A stretch of DNA of 51,635 nucleotides from DAOUAT01 sp964551735 (GCA_964551735.1 CAZKEF010000039.1:1-51635); one strand, 5' to 3'; positions 23,968-32,692 are shown, counted from the first letter of the stretch. A program made the numbers and translations. Notes: generated by a model from the sequence alone, not told the origin.

Positions 23968-24710
23968 AGCGGCCTCCCGGTCCCAGCTTGCAGCGCCGAG
24001 CGAAACCTATAACGGTCGCCCCGGTAGGCGGACTGCACGAACTCGACCGGCACGCCGTCGCTCGTGAAGGTCAGGCGCTGGATGCGGAGCACGGCCGCGG
24101 GCGGGGTCAGCTCCAGCAGCTCCAGCTCGCGCGGCTCGGCCAGCGCGGCTTCGATGGTCTGCTGGGCCCCAACCAGGGTCATGGCGTATTCGTCCTCCAA
24201 CACGTGGTAGAGTGAGGCGGTGGAGAAGTCGTGCTGCAGCAGGTTCGGGCAGAGGCTGAAGGGCAGGTAAGCGGTCTCGATGGCCAGGGGGAGGCCGTCG
24301 GCCAGGCGCAGGCGAGCCAACCTGATGACTTCGGCGCCAGGCGCAACACGCAACGCCGCCGCGACCTCCGGCATCGCCGGTATGGCCCGTGCCTCCAGCA
24401 CCCGGCTGCCGGGACGTCCCCCGCGCGCCCGCACATCCTGAGTGAAGCCGGTGAGCGCGCGCAACTGCTGATCGATCTTGGGCTCGGCCACGAATGTGCC
24501 TTTGCCCACCCGTGTGTAGATCACGCCATCGCGCGCCAGTTGCAGGAGCGCCTGCCGCGCGGTCATCCGGCTGACCTGGAAACGATCGGCAAGCTCCCGC
24601 TCAGAAGGCAGGCGTTGGTGCGCCGTGTAGCGGCCCGACCGGATGTCAGCCACCAGTGAGTCTTTGAGCTGGATATAAAGGGGATCGGGCGCCTCGCGGT
24701 GCAGTCGCAT
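23964..24710 (-). CDS. GntR/HutC-family regulator (NagR/DasR-like)
   Basis: A 248-residue repressor. Residues about 8-75 form the GntR winged helix (LPSERELADRFQVSRMTARQALLQLARDG, VGKGTFVAEP). Residues about 95-240 form a UTRA effector domain (GGRPGSRVLEA, RLRLADGLPLAIETAYLP). NagR (YvoA) and DasR of this family bind GlcN-6-P or GlcNAc-6-P. It is the first gene of the minus-strand rescue cluster and has an operator of the DasR type over its own start of transcription. The product of this pathway, GlcNAc-6-P, is the obvious inducer, but this remains inference. Confidence 0.88.
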   Translation of the reverse strand: MRLHREAPDPLYIQLKDSLVADIRSGRYTAHQRLPSERELADRFQVSRMTARQALLQLARDGVIYTRVGKGTFVAEPKIDQQLRALTGFTQDVRARGGRPGSRVLEARAIPAMPEVAAALRVAPGAEVIRLARLRLADGLPLAIETAYLPFSLCPNLLQHDFSTASLYHVLEDEYAMTLVGAQQTIEAALAEPRELELLELTPPAAVLRIQRLTFTSDGVPVEFVQSAYRGDRYRFRSALQAGTGRPL

Positions 24711-24729
24711 CGTCTTCCTCGTCGTGCTG

Positions 24730-24781
24730 ACTGGTCAAGAATGGTATAGACCAGCATAGCACGAGCAACGAAGTGTGTCAA
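24730..24781 (-). promoter_or_regulatory. gntR promoter with DasR/NagR-like operator
   Basis: On the minus strand TTGACA (24776-24781) and TATGCT (24753-24758) are separated by exactly 17 bases. Immediately downstream, over the expected start of transcription, lies TGGTATAGACCA (24742-24753), one base from the DasR/NagR core TGGTCTAGACCA. A half-site ACTGGTC follows at 24730-24736. Placement is that of a repressor operator controlling the whole cluster. Confidence 0.75.
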
Positions 24782-24827
24782 GCCCCTAATTCGCTGTTTC
24801 TGTGGAATTTCCCGGTTTCGGGGATGG

Positions 24828-24836
24828 TGCTATAAT
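24828..24836 (+). promoter_or_regulatory. Extended -10 promoter for the haem-binding protein gene
   Basis: TGCTATAAT gives an extended -10 (TATAAT at 24831-24836), 25 bases before the chosen ATG at 24862. No good -35 is present, which is usual for extended -10 promoters. It is divergent from the gntR promoter. Confidence 0.55.
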
Positions 24837-24861
24837 CGTCCGGCGAGAAAGGAGCGTGAAT

Positions 24862-25290
24862 ATGCTAAGGAAAGGTTTGAGTATTGCTTTGCTTGTAGTC
24901 CTGGTGCTCTTCGGCCTGATCCAGCTCGTCCCCTTTGGCCGCGATCACACCAACCCGCCCGTGGCCGACGAACTGCCCTGGGATTCACCCCAGACCCGCG
25001 GCCTGGCCCAGCGCGCCTGCTTCGACTGTCACAGCAACGAAACCGTCTGGCCGTGGTACAGCAACATCGCGCCCGTGTCGTGGCTGGTGGCGCGGGATGT
25101 GACCGAAGGCCGGGATGAGATGAACTTCTCCGACTGGAGCCGCACCAGCCAGCGCGCCCAGAAGATCATCCGGGAGATCGAGGAGGGCCGCATGCCGCCC
25201 TCTTTCTATCTGCCGCTGCATCCTGAGGCCCGGCTGAGCGCGGACGAGAAGGCGCAGTTGATCCAGGGGTTCCGGGACAGCCTGCCGTGA
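24862..25290 (+). CDS. Haem-binding domain protein (single CxxCH), membrane-anchored
   Basis: A 142-residue protein with an uncleaved or signal helix at about residues 5-22 and an extracytoplasmic domain of the haem-binding family (PF14376-like). The haem site is CFDCH (Cys53, Cys56, His57) followed by the family hallmark SNETVWPWYSNIAPVSWL. The ATG at 24862 has AAAGGAG nine bases upstream. Family members are small periplasmic or surface c-type haem proteins of unclear role, often in Bacteroidetes and Chloroflexota. No functional tie to the neighbouring genes is visible. Confidence 0.85.
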   Translation: MLRKGLSIALLVVLVLFGLIQLVPFGRDHTNPPVADELPWDSPQTRGLAQRACFDCHSNETVWPWYSNIAPVSWLVARDVTEGRDEMNFSDWSRTSQRAQKIIREIEEGRMPPSFYLPLHPEARLSADEKAQLIQGFRDSLP

Positions 25291-25306
25291 CGGATCGCAA
25301 CGGGTC

Positions 25307-25350
25307 CTTTATCCGGTCTTTACTGAATCTTGACAGCCTCCTGCTACACT
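25307..25350 (+). promoter_or_regulatory. Promoter P1 with three 11-bp-phased CTTTA boxes
   Basis: CTTTA at 25307, CTTTA at 25318 and CTTGA at 25329 recur every 11 bases. The last ends 11 bases before a -10-like TACACT (25345-25350). This is the geometry of OmpR/PhoB-type activator promoters. It points to the DUF2680 gene at 25468. Confidence 0.55.
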
Positions 25351-25369
25351 AACGAAAAGCCAACGCCTG

Positions 25370-25402
25370 CTTTATCGTACCTTTACAACGGTTTGCTACA
25401 GT
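25370..25402 (+). promoter_or_regulatory. Promoter P2 with two 11-bp-phased CTTTA boxes
   Basis: CTTTA at 25370 and 25381 are 11 bases apart, and the second ends 11 bases before TACAGT (25397-25402). It repeats the layout of P1 63 bases upstream. The response regulator at 32000-32692 is a plausible binder. Confidence 0.55.
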
Positions 25403-25467
25403 GAAGACAACAGGCGGGCGCGCTCGCACGAGCGAGCAGCATTGAAAATGGAGGTGACGAGATAACA

Positions 25468-26034
25468 ATGTCAATCAAGAAGTTGGCAACCGTGGTGGGC
25501 GTCTTGGCGCTCATCGCCGTTATTGGGCTTGGGGTGTTTGGCGTGAGCACAGCGCTGGCGCAGACCGATACCCCCACTACACCCGACGCGACGCAGGGGA
25601 CCGAAAAGACTGCGCCGTGGCTTGGCGGGCGTTGGTTCGGTTTTGGCGGCCGCGGCGGATCATTCCAGAACTTCGACGCCATCGCCGAGGCGCTGAACCT
25701 GACCCCCACACAACTGTTTGAGGAACTGCACAGCGGCAAGACGCTGGCGGAGATCGCCGAGGCTCAGGGTGTTGACCTGGCCGCGGTGCAGGAAGCGGCC
25801 AACGCGGCCCGGGTGCAAGCCATGAAAGATGCCATCGCCCAGGCCGTAGAGGATGGGAAGATCACCCAGGAGCACGCGGACTGGCTTCTGCAGGGGCTGG
25901 ATAAGGGCTTCGTGGGTAAGGGCCGGGGCTTCGACTTCGGTTTCGGATCACGCGGGCACGGCGGTATGCGGGGCGGTGGCATGCGCGGCTTTGCGCCGGT
26001 GGCCCCGACAACTACGCCTGGCACATCATCGTAA
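25468..26034 (+). CDS. Exported DUF2680-like protein
   Basis: A 188-residue secreted protein. Residues 1-31 form a signal peptide ending TALAQ. The central part FDAIAEALNLTPTQLFEELHSGKTLAEIAEAQGVDLAAVQEA is the repeated helical motif of DUF2680, and KITQEHADWLLQGLDKGF follows. The tail is Gly/Arg/Phe-rich. Good Shine-Dalgarno GGAGGTGA upstream. The function of the domain is not known. It heads a gene series ending with an efflux transporter and a two-component system, and the phased boxes before it suggest it is a target of that system, perhaps as an envelope-stress sensor or chaperone. Confidence 0.75.
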   Translation: MSIKKLATVVGVLALIAVIGLGVFGVSTALAQTDTPTTPDATQGTEKTAPWLGGRWFGFGGRGGSFQNFDAIAEALNLTPTQLFEELHSGKTLAEIAEAQGVDLAAVQEAANAARVQAMKDAIAQAVEDGKITQEHADWLLQGLDKGFVGKGRGFDFGFGSRGHGGMRGGGMRGFAPVAPTTTPGTSS

Positions 26035-26096
26035 AGGTGGCGCTATGCCGCCCTTACGGTATCGGAAGCTAAGCACGCTCGCCTGATGTGTGCGGG

Positions 26097-26130
26097 GGGG
26101 GGACGAAAGCCACGCTTTTGTCCCCCCTTT
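26097..26130 (+). terminator. Intrinsic terminator or attenuator after the DUF2680 gene
   Basis: GGGGGGACGAAAGC (26097-26110) pairs with GCTTTTGTCCCCCC (26114-26127), 14 bp with one G-U pair, loop CAC, then TTT. The short U-run suggests partial termination, so less transcript would reach the transporter genes than the DUF2680 gene. Confidence 0.65.
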
Positions 26131-26148
26131 GAATGTTTAGGGAGCATC

Positions 26149-26849
<701 letters not shown>

Positions 26850-26853
<4 letters not shown>

Positions 26854-27347
26854 ATCGCACCGTCAAAATCATCGTTACTATCGTGGTGTTGCTGGCGGTT
26901 GCCGGCGGCAGTTTCTATGGCGGCACGCTCTACGGCAAGAGCCAGCTACAGGCCAGTTTTGCTGCCGCTCGCGGGCGGGGTGGCGCGTTTCCCGGTGGCG
27001 CCGGCAGCATTGTGGTTGGCGAGCTGCCGTCCGGCGCTGGTCAAGGGGAAGGCCAAACCCTGGGCGGCGCGCTGTTCGGTCAGATCAAGGAGATCGGCGA
27101 CGGCGCGATGGTGATCAGCGATAACAACGGCAAGCAGATCCAGGTGAAGGTGACCGACACCACCCTGATCGAGAAGCAGGCATCGGTATCGCTGGCCGAC
27201 CTGGCCGCCGGCGAGACGGTGCTCATCTCGGGCAGCACTGCGGCCGATGGCACGGTCACCGCGCGCTCGGTGCAGGTGGCGCCCGCGGGCCGGTTCGGCA
27301 TGGGCCGACCGATGGGCGGCCTGCCCGGCGCAACCCCTGTGCCGTGA
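26850..27347 (+). CDS. Membrane-anchored DUF5666-like protein
   Basis: A 165-residue protein with an N-terminal anchor helix (about 6-25), a Gly-rich stretch, and a beta-rich domain from about 72: GQIKEIGDGAMVISDNNGKQIQVKVTDTTLI, then LADLAAGETVLISGSTAADGTVTARSVQV. This is the OB-like pattern of DUF5666. Its role is unknown. The start overlaps the ATPase stop by 4 bp, tying it to the efflux operon, where it may assist the adaptor proteins outside the membrane. Confidence 0.75.
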
Positions 27348-29027
27348 GTGACGACCATGAAATGGCTTTTGCGTATCCTGGGCCTTGTGCTCGTGCTGGC
27401 GCTGGCCGGGGCCGGCTATTGGTATCTACGTAACCGCAGCACGGCCGCGACGGCCGGCGCCGTTTACACGCAGATCGTCACCGTGGAACGCGGCGACCTC
27501 AAGTCGGCGATCACCGTGGTCGGCGAGTTGGCCGCGGTGCAGAGCGCTACCGTGGTCTTTGAGCACGCAAAGGGCCTGGCCGAGTTGCTCACGCTGTCCA
27601 TCGCGCCCGGTGACAGCGTCCAGGCCGGTGACGTGCTGGCGACCATTGACCCGACGCCCTACCAACAGACGTTGGATCAGGCGCGCAACGACTTGCAGGA
27701 GGCGGAACAACAACTGGCGGAGCTCCAAACCCCGGCCACTTCGCTCGCCATTGCCCAGGCCGACCAGATGGTCGCCAAGGCCGAACATGATCGGGCCCAG
27801 GCGCAGGCCGACCTGGCCGACTTGCGCGCGCCTGATCTGAGCGACCTGCAGGAAACGGTGCGCACCGCGCTGGACAACCTGGCCTTGGCCCAGCTCCAGC
27901 AGACCCTGGCCGAGCACGACAGCCTGGCCAGGAGCGAGCGTGACCTGGGGTATGCCGTCAACTGGCATCAGCGCCGCGTCGCTGAGCTCGGCGCCCTGGT
28001 GGCCGCGGGCGAGGCCAACGCTGAGCAGGTGCAGGAACTGGCCGACGAGCGGGTTGCCCTGGGCGATGCCCAGGCCGACCTGGCGCGCGTCCAGGCTGAG
28101 CGGCGGCTGGCGCTGGCAGCCGCCGCGGCCGAGGTGGCGAAATCGCAGACCGCCCTGGCCGACGCCCAGGCGGCTTTGCGCGATGCCCGGGCCGCGACTG
28201 CTCCTGCCGGTGGCACGGCCCTTTCGACCAGCACGGCGTTGGCGCTTGCCAGGGCGGAGTTGGCTGTGAAGGATGCGGAGGTGGCGTTGTTGGCGGCGCG
28301 GGAGGCGCGGGCGAAGCTGGATGCGGGGCCGGAGGCGGCGACGCTGGCGGCGGCGCAGACGGACGTGGCGCGGAAGCGGCTGGCGGTGGCGGATGCGGAG
28401 GCGGCGCTGACGGGTGCGACGCTGCGGGCGCCGTTTGCGGGCACAGTGTTGGAGGTGCCCGTGGCGGCCGGCGATGGGGTGACGGCGAACACCAACATTG
28501 CGACCATCGCGGACCTGGGCCGGCTGCGGGTGGTGGCATCGGTGGACGAGACGACGATCCGGCGGGTGGCGGCGGGGCAGACGGCGGAGGTGACGTTCGA
28601 CGCGTTGCCGGGGCAGGCGCTGGCGGGCGTGGTGGAGAGCGTGCCGCTGCAGGGGAAACTGCAAGGGGGTGTGACGGTGTACCAGGTGCCGGTGGCGCTG
28701 GCGGACACGGCGGGGCTGCCGCTGCTGGTGGGGCTGACCGCGAACGTGGCGGTGCAGACGGGGCAGGTGACGGATGCGCTGCTGGTGCCGGCGTTGGCGC
28801 TGCAGAAGGTGGGTGGGATGTACCAGGTGCAGGTGCCGAACACGGTGGATCCGGCGGGTGCGGCAGAGACGGTGCCGGTGGAGGTGGGGCTGAGCGACGG
28901 TACATACACGCAGGTGCTGCGCGGGTTGAACGAGGGCAACCAGGTGATCGTGACGCTGTCGGAGGGCGATGACATGTTCGGCTTCGGTTCCATGCGGGGA
29001 GAACGCCGCCGCGTGGTAGGCCCATGA
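27348..29027 (+). CDS. MacA/HlyD-type efflux adaptor protein 1
   Basis: A 559-residue adaptor with an N-terminal membrane helix. A first lipoyl half is near 40-100 (VERGDLKSAITVVGELAAVQSA). A long Ala/Gln/Leu-rich coiled coil runs about 105-330. Then come the second lipoyl half (ATLRAPFAGTVLEVPVAAGDGV), beta-barrel and membrane-proximal domains. The start is GTG 27348 or ATG 27357; neither has a strong Shine-Dalgarno. From 28271 the DNA is nearly identical to the second adaptor gene and uses mostly G-ending codons, unlike the C-ending codons before it. Such adaptors normally join a MacB-like pump to partner layers. Function in a probable monoderm would be at the membrane surface. Confidence 0.88.
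   Translation: MTTMKWLLRILGLVLVLALAGAGYWYLRNRSTAATAGAVYTQIVTVERGDLKSAITVVGELAAVQSATVVFEHAKGLAELLTLSIAPGDSVQAGDVLATIDPTPYQQTLDQARNDLQEAEQQLAELQTPATSLAIAQADQMVAKAEHDRAQAQADLADLRAPDLSDLQETVRTALDNLALAQLQQTLAEHDSLARSERDLGYAVNWHQRRVAELGALVAAGEANAEQVQELADERVALGDAQADLARVQAERRLALAAAAAEVAKSQTALADAQAALRDARAATAPAGGTALSTSTALALARAELAVKDAEVALLAAREARAKLDAGPEAATLAAAQTDVARKRLAVADAEAALTGATLRAPFAGTVLEVPVAAGDGVTANTNIATIADLGRLRVVASVDETTIRRVAAGQTAEVTFDALPGQALAGVVESVPLQGKLQGGVTVYQVPVALADTAGLPLLVGLTANVAVQTGQVTDALLVPALALQKVGGMYQVQVPNTVDPAGAAETVPVEVGLSDGTYTQVLRGLNEGNQVIVTLSEGDDMFGFGSMRGERRRVVGP
28271..28987 (+). repeat. 717-bp duplicated segment, copy 1
   Basis: It matches 29940-30656 base for base by eye except for two adjacent changes in the codons encoding Gly-Asn here and Gly-Asp in copy 2. 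It covers the C-terminal lipoyl half, barrel and membrane-proximal domain of adaptor 1. Confidence 0.88.
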
Positions 29028-29040
29028 GAGGAGAGGGGAC

Positions 29041-30693
29041 ATGACGCGCGTCTTGCGGTTCTTCGGGGCGCTCCTCCTGGTCGGGGCATTGGCCGGCGGC
29101 GGGTACTGGCTGTATCGCAGCCGGGGCGGCGCGGCGGGCGACACGGCGACCGGCACTTACACACAGATCGTCACCGTGACGCGGGGCGACCTCCGTTCGG
29201 CCGTCACCGTGGTGGGCGAGCTGGCCGCGGTGCAAAGCGCCGACCTGACCTTCGCACGGCTGAGCGGCACGGCGCCCTTGCTGACCCTTGACATCCAGCC
29301 CGGCAACACCGTGACCGCGGGCCAGGTGTTGGCAGCGGTGGATCCCGCGCCCTCTCAACAGGCGTTGGATCAGGCCCGCAGCGACCTGCAGGCGGCCGAG
29401 AAGAAGCTGGCCGATCTGGCAACCCCGACCACCGCGCTGGACATTGCCAGGGCTGACCTGGCGATCGCCCGGGCCGAGCTGCAAGTGCAACAGGCCCAAA
29501 ACACCCTGGCTGACCTGCTGCAGCCCGACATCGCCGCGCTGCGCGTCGCGGCCGCTGACGCCCAGGTGGCGCTGGCGCAGGCCCGGGCCGATCTGCTGGC
29601 CCAGCAGGACAACGCCGCGGCCGCGGAGCAACTGGCGAGGCTGAAGGACGTGGAAGCGACGGCCGCCGCGGAACACGCGCGGCTGGCCCGCGAAACCTAC
29701 AGCGATGTCTACCATCAAGACCGTTTGCTGGTGGCCTTCAACGAGATGCTGGACGCGGCCGACGCGCGCATCACGGCCGAGACGCAGGCGCAGGTCGCCG
29801 CGCTGAGGGCGCAGATGCAGGTGCGCAAGGCCGAGCGCACGCTGGCGGACGCCCAGGCGGCCCTGCGCGACGCGCAGGCCGCGAACGATCCGACGAGCAG
29901 CGCGGGCCTGAAGCTGGCGCGGGCGCGGCTCGATGTCAGGGATGCGGAGGTGGCGTTGTTGGCGGCGCGGGAGGCGCGGGCGAAGCTGGATGCGGGGCCG
30001 GAGGCGGCGACGCTGGCGGCGGCGCAGACGGACGTGGCGCGGAAGCGGCTGGCGGTGGCGGATGCGGAGGCGGCGCTGACGGGTGCGACGCTGCGGGCGC
30101 CGTTTGCGGGCACAGTGTTGGAGGTGCCCGTGGCGGCCGGCGATGGGGTGACGGCGAACACCAACATTGCGACCATCGCGGACCTGGGCCGGCTGCGGGT
30201 GGTGGCATCGGTGGACGAGACGACGATCCGGCGGGTGGCGGCGGGGCAGACGGCGGAGGTGACGTTCGACGCGTTGCCGGGGCAGGCGCTGGCGGGCGTG
30301 GTGGAGAGCGTGCCGCTGCAGGGGAAACTGCAAGGGGGTGTGACGGTGTACCAGGTGCCGGTGGCGCTGGCGGACACGGCGGGGCTGCCGCTGCTGGTGG
30401 GGCTGACCGCGAACGTGGCGGTGCAGACGGGGCAGGTGACGGATGCGCTGCTGGTGCCGGCGTTGGCGCTGCAGAAGGTGGGTGGGATGTACCAGGTGCA
30501 GGTGCCGAACACGGTGGATCCGGCGGGTGCGGCAGAGACGGTGCCGGTGGAGGTGGGGCTGAGCGACGGTACATACACGCAGGTGCTGCGCGGGTTGAAC
30601 GAGGGGGACCAGGTGATCGTGACGCTGTCGGAGGGCGATGACATGTTCGGCTTCGGCTTCATGCGGAGCAGCCGGCCGCCCCGGGGGCCGTGA
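29041..30693 (+). CDS. MacA/HlyD-type efflux adaptor protein 2
   Basis: A 550-residue paralogue of the preceding gene, 13 bp downstream. The first lipoyl half (VTRGDLRSAVTVVGELAAVQSA) resembles adaptor 1. The coiled coil (about 100-300) is clearly different in sequence. The C-terminal 239 residues are nearly identical. GAGAGGGG lies ahead of the ATG. Two adaptors with different hairpins and one shared base suggest a hetero-oligomeric collar or alternative partners on one pump. Only two residues differ in the shared part (N to D, and the SM/FM tail). Confidence 0.88.
   Translation: MTRVLRFFGALLLVGALAGGGYWLYRSRGGAAGDTATGTYTQIVTVTRGDLRSAVTVVGELAAVQSADLTFARLSGTAPLLTLDIQPGNTVTAGQVLAAVDPAPSQQALDQARSDLQAAEKKLADLATPTTALDIARADLAIARAELQVQQAQNTLADLLQPDIAALRVAAADAQVALAQARADLLAQQDNAAAAEQLARLKDVEATAAAEHARLARETYSDVYHQDRLLVAFNEMLDAADARITAETQAQVAALRAQMQVRKAERTLADAQAALRDAQAANDPTSSAGLKLARARLDVRDAEVALLAAREARAKLDAGPEAATLAAAQTDVARKRLAVADAEAALTGATLRAPFAGTVLEVPVAAGDGVTANTNIATIADLGRLRVVASVDETTIRRVAAGQTAEVTFDALPGQALAGVVESVPLQGKLQGGVTVYQVPVALADTAGLPLLVGLTANVAVQTGQVTDALLVPALALQKVGGMYQVQVPNTVDPAGAAETVPVEVGLSDGTYTQVLRGLNEGDQVIVTLSEGDDMFGFGFMRSSRPPRGP
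29940..30656 (+). repeat. 717-bp duplicated segment, copy 2
   Basis: Second copy of 28271-28987, offset 1669 bases. The near-absence of silent differences in a coding region means very recent duplication or continuing gene conversion. Confidence 0.88.
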
Positions 30694-30709
30694 AGGAGGA
30701 GCTGACGCC

Positions 30710-31945
30710 ATGCGCAAATGGATCATGGTTCTCCGCGTGGCCGCGCAATCGTTGGTGGCGCACAAGATGCGGTCCATCCTCACCATGCTGGGCATCGTCA
30801 TCGGCGTGGCCGCGGTCATCGCGCTGGTGGCCGTGGGCCAGGGCGCCCAGGCCCAGGTTGTCAGCCAGTTCGAGTCGCTGGGCTCCAACCTGCTGATGGT
30901 GTCGGCCGCGGAATCGTTCGGGTTCTCGAGCCAGGGCTTGCAGCAGAGCTCGCGCAAACTGACCAACGCGGACGTCGACGCGATCCGCGGGCTGGCAAGC
31001 GCCGTCGCGTTGAGCGCGCCGGAGTACAGCGCCAACGCGGGCGGCTTGTCCTACAGCGGCGTCGCGGCCTACGCCAACATCACCGGCGTCACCCCTGAGT
31101 ACGCGGCTGTGCGCAACTGGAGCGTGAGCCGGGGCCGTTTCATCACGGCGGAAGATAGCGAGAAGCTGGCGATGGTGGCTGTCCTGGGCGTGACCGTGGT
31201 CGAGGACCTTTTCGGCAGCAAGTCCGTCAACCCGCTGGGGGAAACCATCCGTATCAACCGCCAGAATTACACCGTTGTGGGCGTGCTGAAAGCCAAGGGG
31301 ACCAGCAGCTTTTTCGGCGAGGATAGCGTCATTTTCCTGCCGCTGCGCACCGCACAGGTGAAGCTGGGCGGCGCGGGCACGACCTCGGTGGACACCATCA
31401 ACCTGCAGGTGCGTTCGGCCGAGGCGATGGGCCTGGCGCAGGCGCAGGTGCGGGCCATCCTGCGCGCGCGGCGCGGCCTGGAGCCCGGCGTGGAAGATGA
31501 TTTCATGGTGCAGAACCAGGCGGAGATCATGGACATGGTGAATGAGGCCACCGGTACGTTTACCGTCCTGTTGGGCAGCATCGCGGCCATCTCGCTGCTG
31601 GTGGGCGGCATCGGCATCATGAACATCATGCTGGTCAGCGTCACCGAGCGCACGCGCGAGATCGGCCTGCGCAAGGCCGTGGGCGCCCGGCGGGGCGACA
31701 TCCTGATCCAGTTCCTGGCCGAGGCCGTGGTGCTCAGCGTGCTGGGCGGCGCGATCGGGGTCGGGGTCGGGTTCGGCGGCGCGCAGCTCATCTCGCCGCT
31801 GCTGGGCGAAGGGGGCGCGCTGGTCACCGGGCAGAGCGTGGCCCTGGCGCTGGCCGTGTCGCTGGGCATCGGCATCTTCTTTGGGTTTTACCCTGCCAAC
31901 CGCGCCGCGCGGCTCAACCCGATTGACGCCCTGCGCTACGAGTAG
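30710..31945 (+). CDS. MacB-type ABC transporter permease
   Basis: A 411-residue permease with the MacB layout. The first helix is at about 20-45 (MRSILTMLGIVIGVAAVIALVAVG), followed by a large extracytoplasmic domain (about 50-280) and three C-terminal helices. These include LLVGGIGIMNIMLVSVTERTREIGLRKAVGARRGDILIQFLAEA, the FtsX signature. AAGGAGG precedes the ATG at 30710; the earlier in-frame ATG at 30638 lies inside the adaptor gene and is rejected. With the ATPase at 26149 and the two adaptors it makes a MacAB-like export pump for peptides, lipids or drugs. The cargo is not evident. Confidence 0.92.
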   Translation: MRKWIMVLRVAAQSLVAHKMRSILTMLGIVIGVAAVIALVAVGQGAQAQVVSQFESLGSNLLMVSAAESFGFSSQGLQQSSRKLTNADVDAIRGLASAVALSAPEYSANAGGLSYSGVAAYANITGVTPEYAAVRNWSVSRGRFITAEDSEKLAMVAVLGVTVVEDLFGSKSVNPLGETIRINRQNYTVVGVLKAKGTSSFFGEDSVIFLPLRTAQVKLGGAGTTSVDTINLQVRSAEAMGLAQAQVRAILRARRGLEPGVEDDFMVQNQAEIMDMVNEATGTFTVLLGSIAAISLLVGGIGIMNIMLVSVTERTREIGLRKAVGARRGDILIQFLAEAVVLSVLGGAIGVGVGFGGAQLISPLLGEGGALVTGQSVALALAVSLGIGIFFGFYPANRAARLNPIDALRYE

Positions 31946-31994
31946 ATTCCAGATTCGACATTCCAGATTCGACACTCCAGATGCGAGATTCCAG
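31946..31994. repeat. Heptanucleotide tract between permease and response regulator genes
   Basis: Seven consecutive 7-base units alternating ATTCCAG and ATTCGAC types start on the base after the TAG stop (31943-31945) and run up to the response regulator start at 32000. They leave no room for an ordinary Shine-Dalgarno. Confidence 0.85.
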
Positions 31995-31999
31995 AACCC

Positions 32000-32692
32000 A
32001 TGAACCGCACTATCCTGGTCGTTGACGACGACAAAAAGATCGTAGACCTGGTCACGCTCTACCTGAAGCGGGACGGCTACAGCGTGCTGGCCGCGTACGA
32101 CGGCCGGCAGGCGCTGGACCTGGCGCGGCATAAGCTGCCCGACCTGGTCGTGCTGGACCTGATGCTGCCGGAGCTGGACGGCGCTGACGTTTGCCGGCTG
32201 CTCCGCGCGGAGTCGCGCGTGCCCATCATCATGCTGACCGCTCGCGCGGCCGACGACGACAAGCTGCGCGGGCTGGACATCGGCGCGGACGACTATGTCA
32301 CCAAGCCGTTCAACCCGCGTGAGCTGGTGGCGCGCGTCCGCGCGGTGCTGCGCCGAGCGACCCCGGAAACACCGCCGCCGGAGGATGTGCAGTTCGGCGA
32401 TGTCGTGGTCAGCTTCGTGCGCCACGAGGCCCGCGTCGCTGGCCGGCCGGCGGCCCTGACCCCCACCGAGTTCCGCCTGCTGGAGGCGCTGATCCGCGAG
32501 CCGGGTCGCGCCTTCTCTCGCGCAGAGCTGCTGGACCGGGTCTTCGGCTACGACTACGAAGGGGTCGAGCGCACCATTGACGTCCACGTGATGAACCTGC
32601 GGCGCAAGATCGAGCCGGCCGCGGCCCAGCCCCGCTACATCGTCACCGTGCCCGGCGTCGGCTATCGGTTCGAGGGGGAGCATGAGAACTAG
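32000..32692 (+). CDS. OmpR/PhoB-family response regulator
   Basis: A 230-residue two-domain regulator. The receiver domain has acidic residues at 9-11 (VVDDDK), the phospho-acceptor Asp53 in VVLDLMLPELDG, Thr80 and Lys102 in VTKPF. The C-terminal winged helix (about 130-228) has LTPTEFRLLEALIREPGRAFSRAELLDRVFG and ERTIDVHVMNLRRKIE, ending VPGVGYRF. No clear Shine-Dalgarno is seen because a heptamer tract occupies the leader. It overlaps the kinase gene by 11 bp. Members bind 11-bp-phased direct repeats, which makes the boxes at 25307-25385 likely targets. Confidence 0.95.
   Translation: MNRTILVVDDDKKIVDLVTLYLKRDGYSVLAAYDGRQALDLARHKLPDLVVLDLMLPELDGADVCRLLRAESRVPIIMLTARAADDDKLRGLDIGADDYVTKPFNPRELVARVRAVLRRATPETPPPEDVQFGDVVVSFVRHEARVAGRPAALTPTEFRLLEALIREPGRAFSRAELLDRVFGYDYEGVERTIDVHVMNLRRKIEPAAAQPRYIVTVPGVGYRFEGEHEN

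Noticed and set aside
27426..31035. Very long open frames on the minus strand across the two adaptor genes
   Set aside because: They mirror GC-rich coding sequence on the plus strand, encode His/Gln/Arg or Pro/Ala-rich low-complexity peptides, and lack start signals. The plus-strand genes have clear domains.
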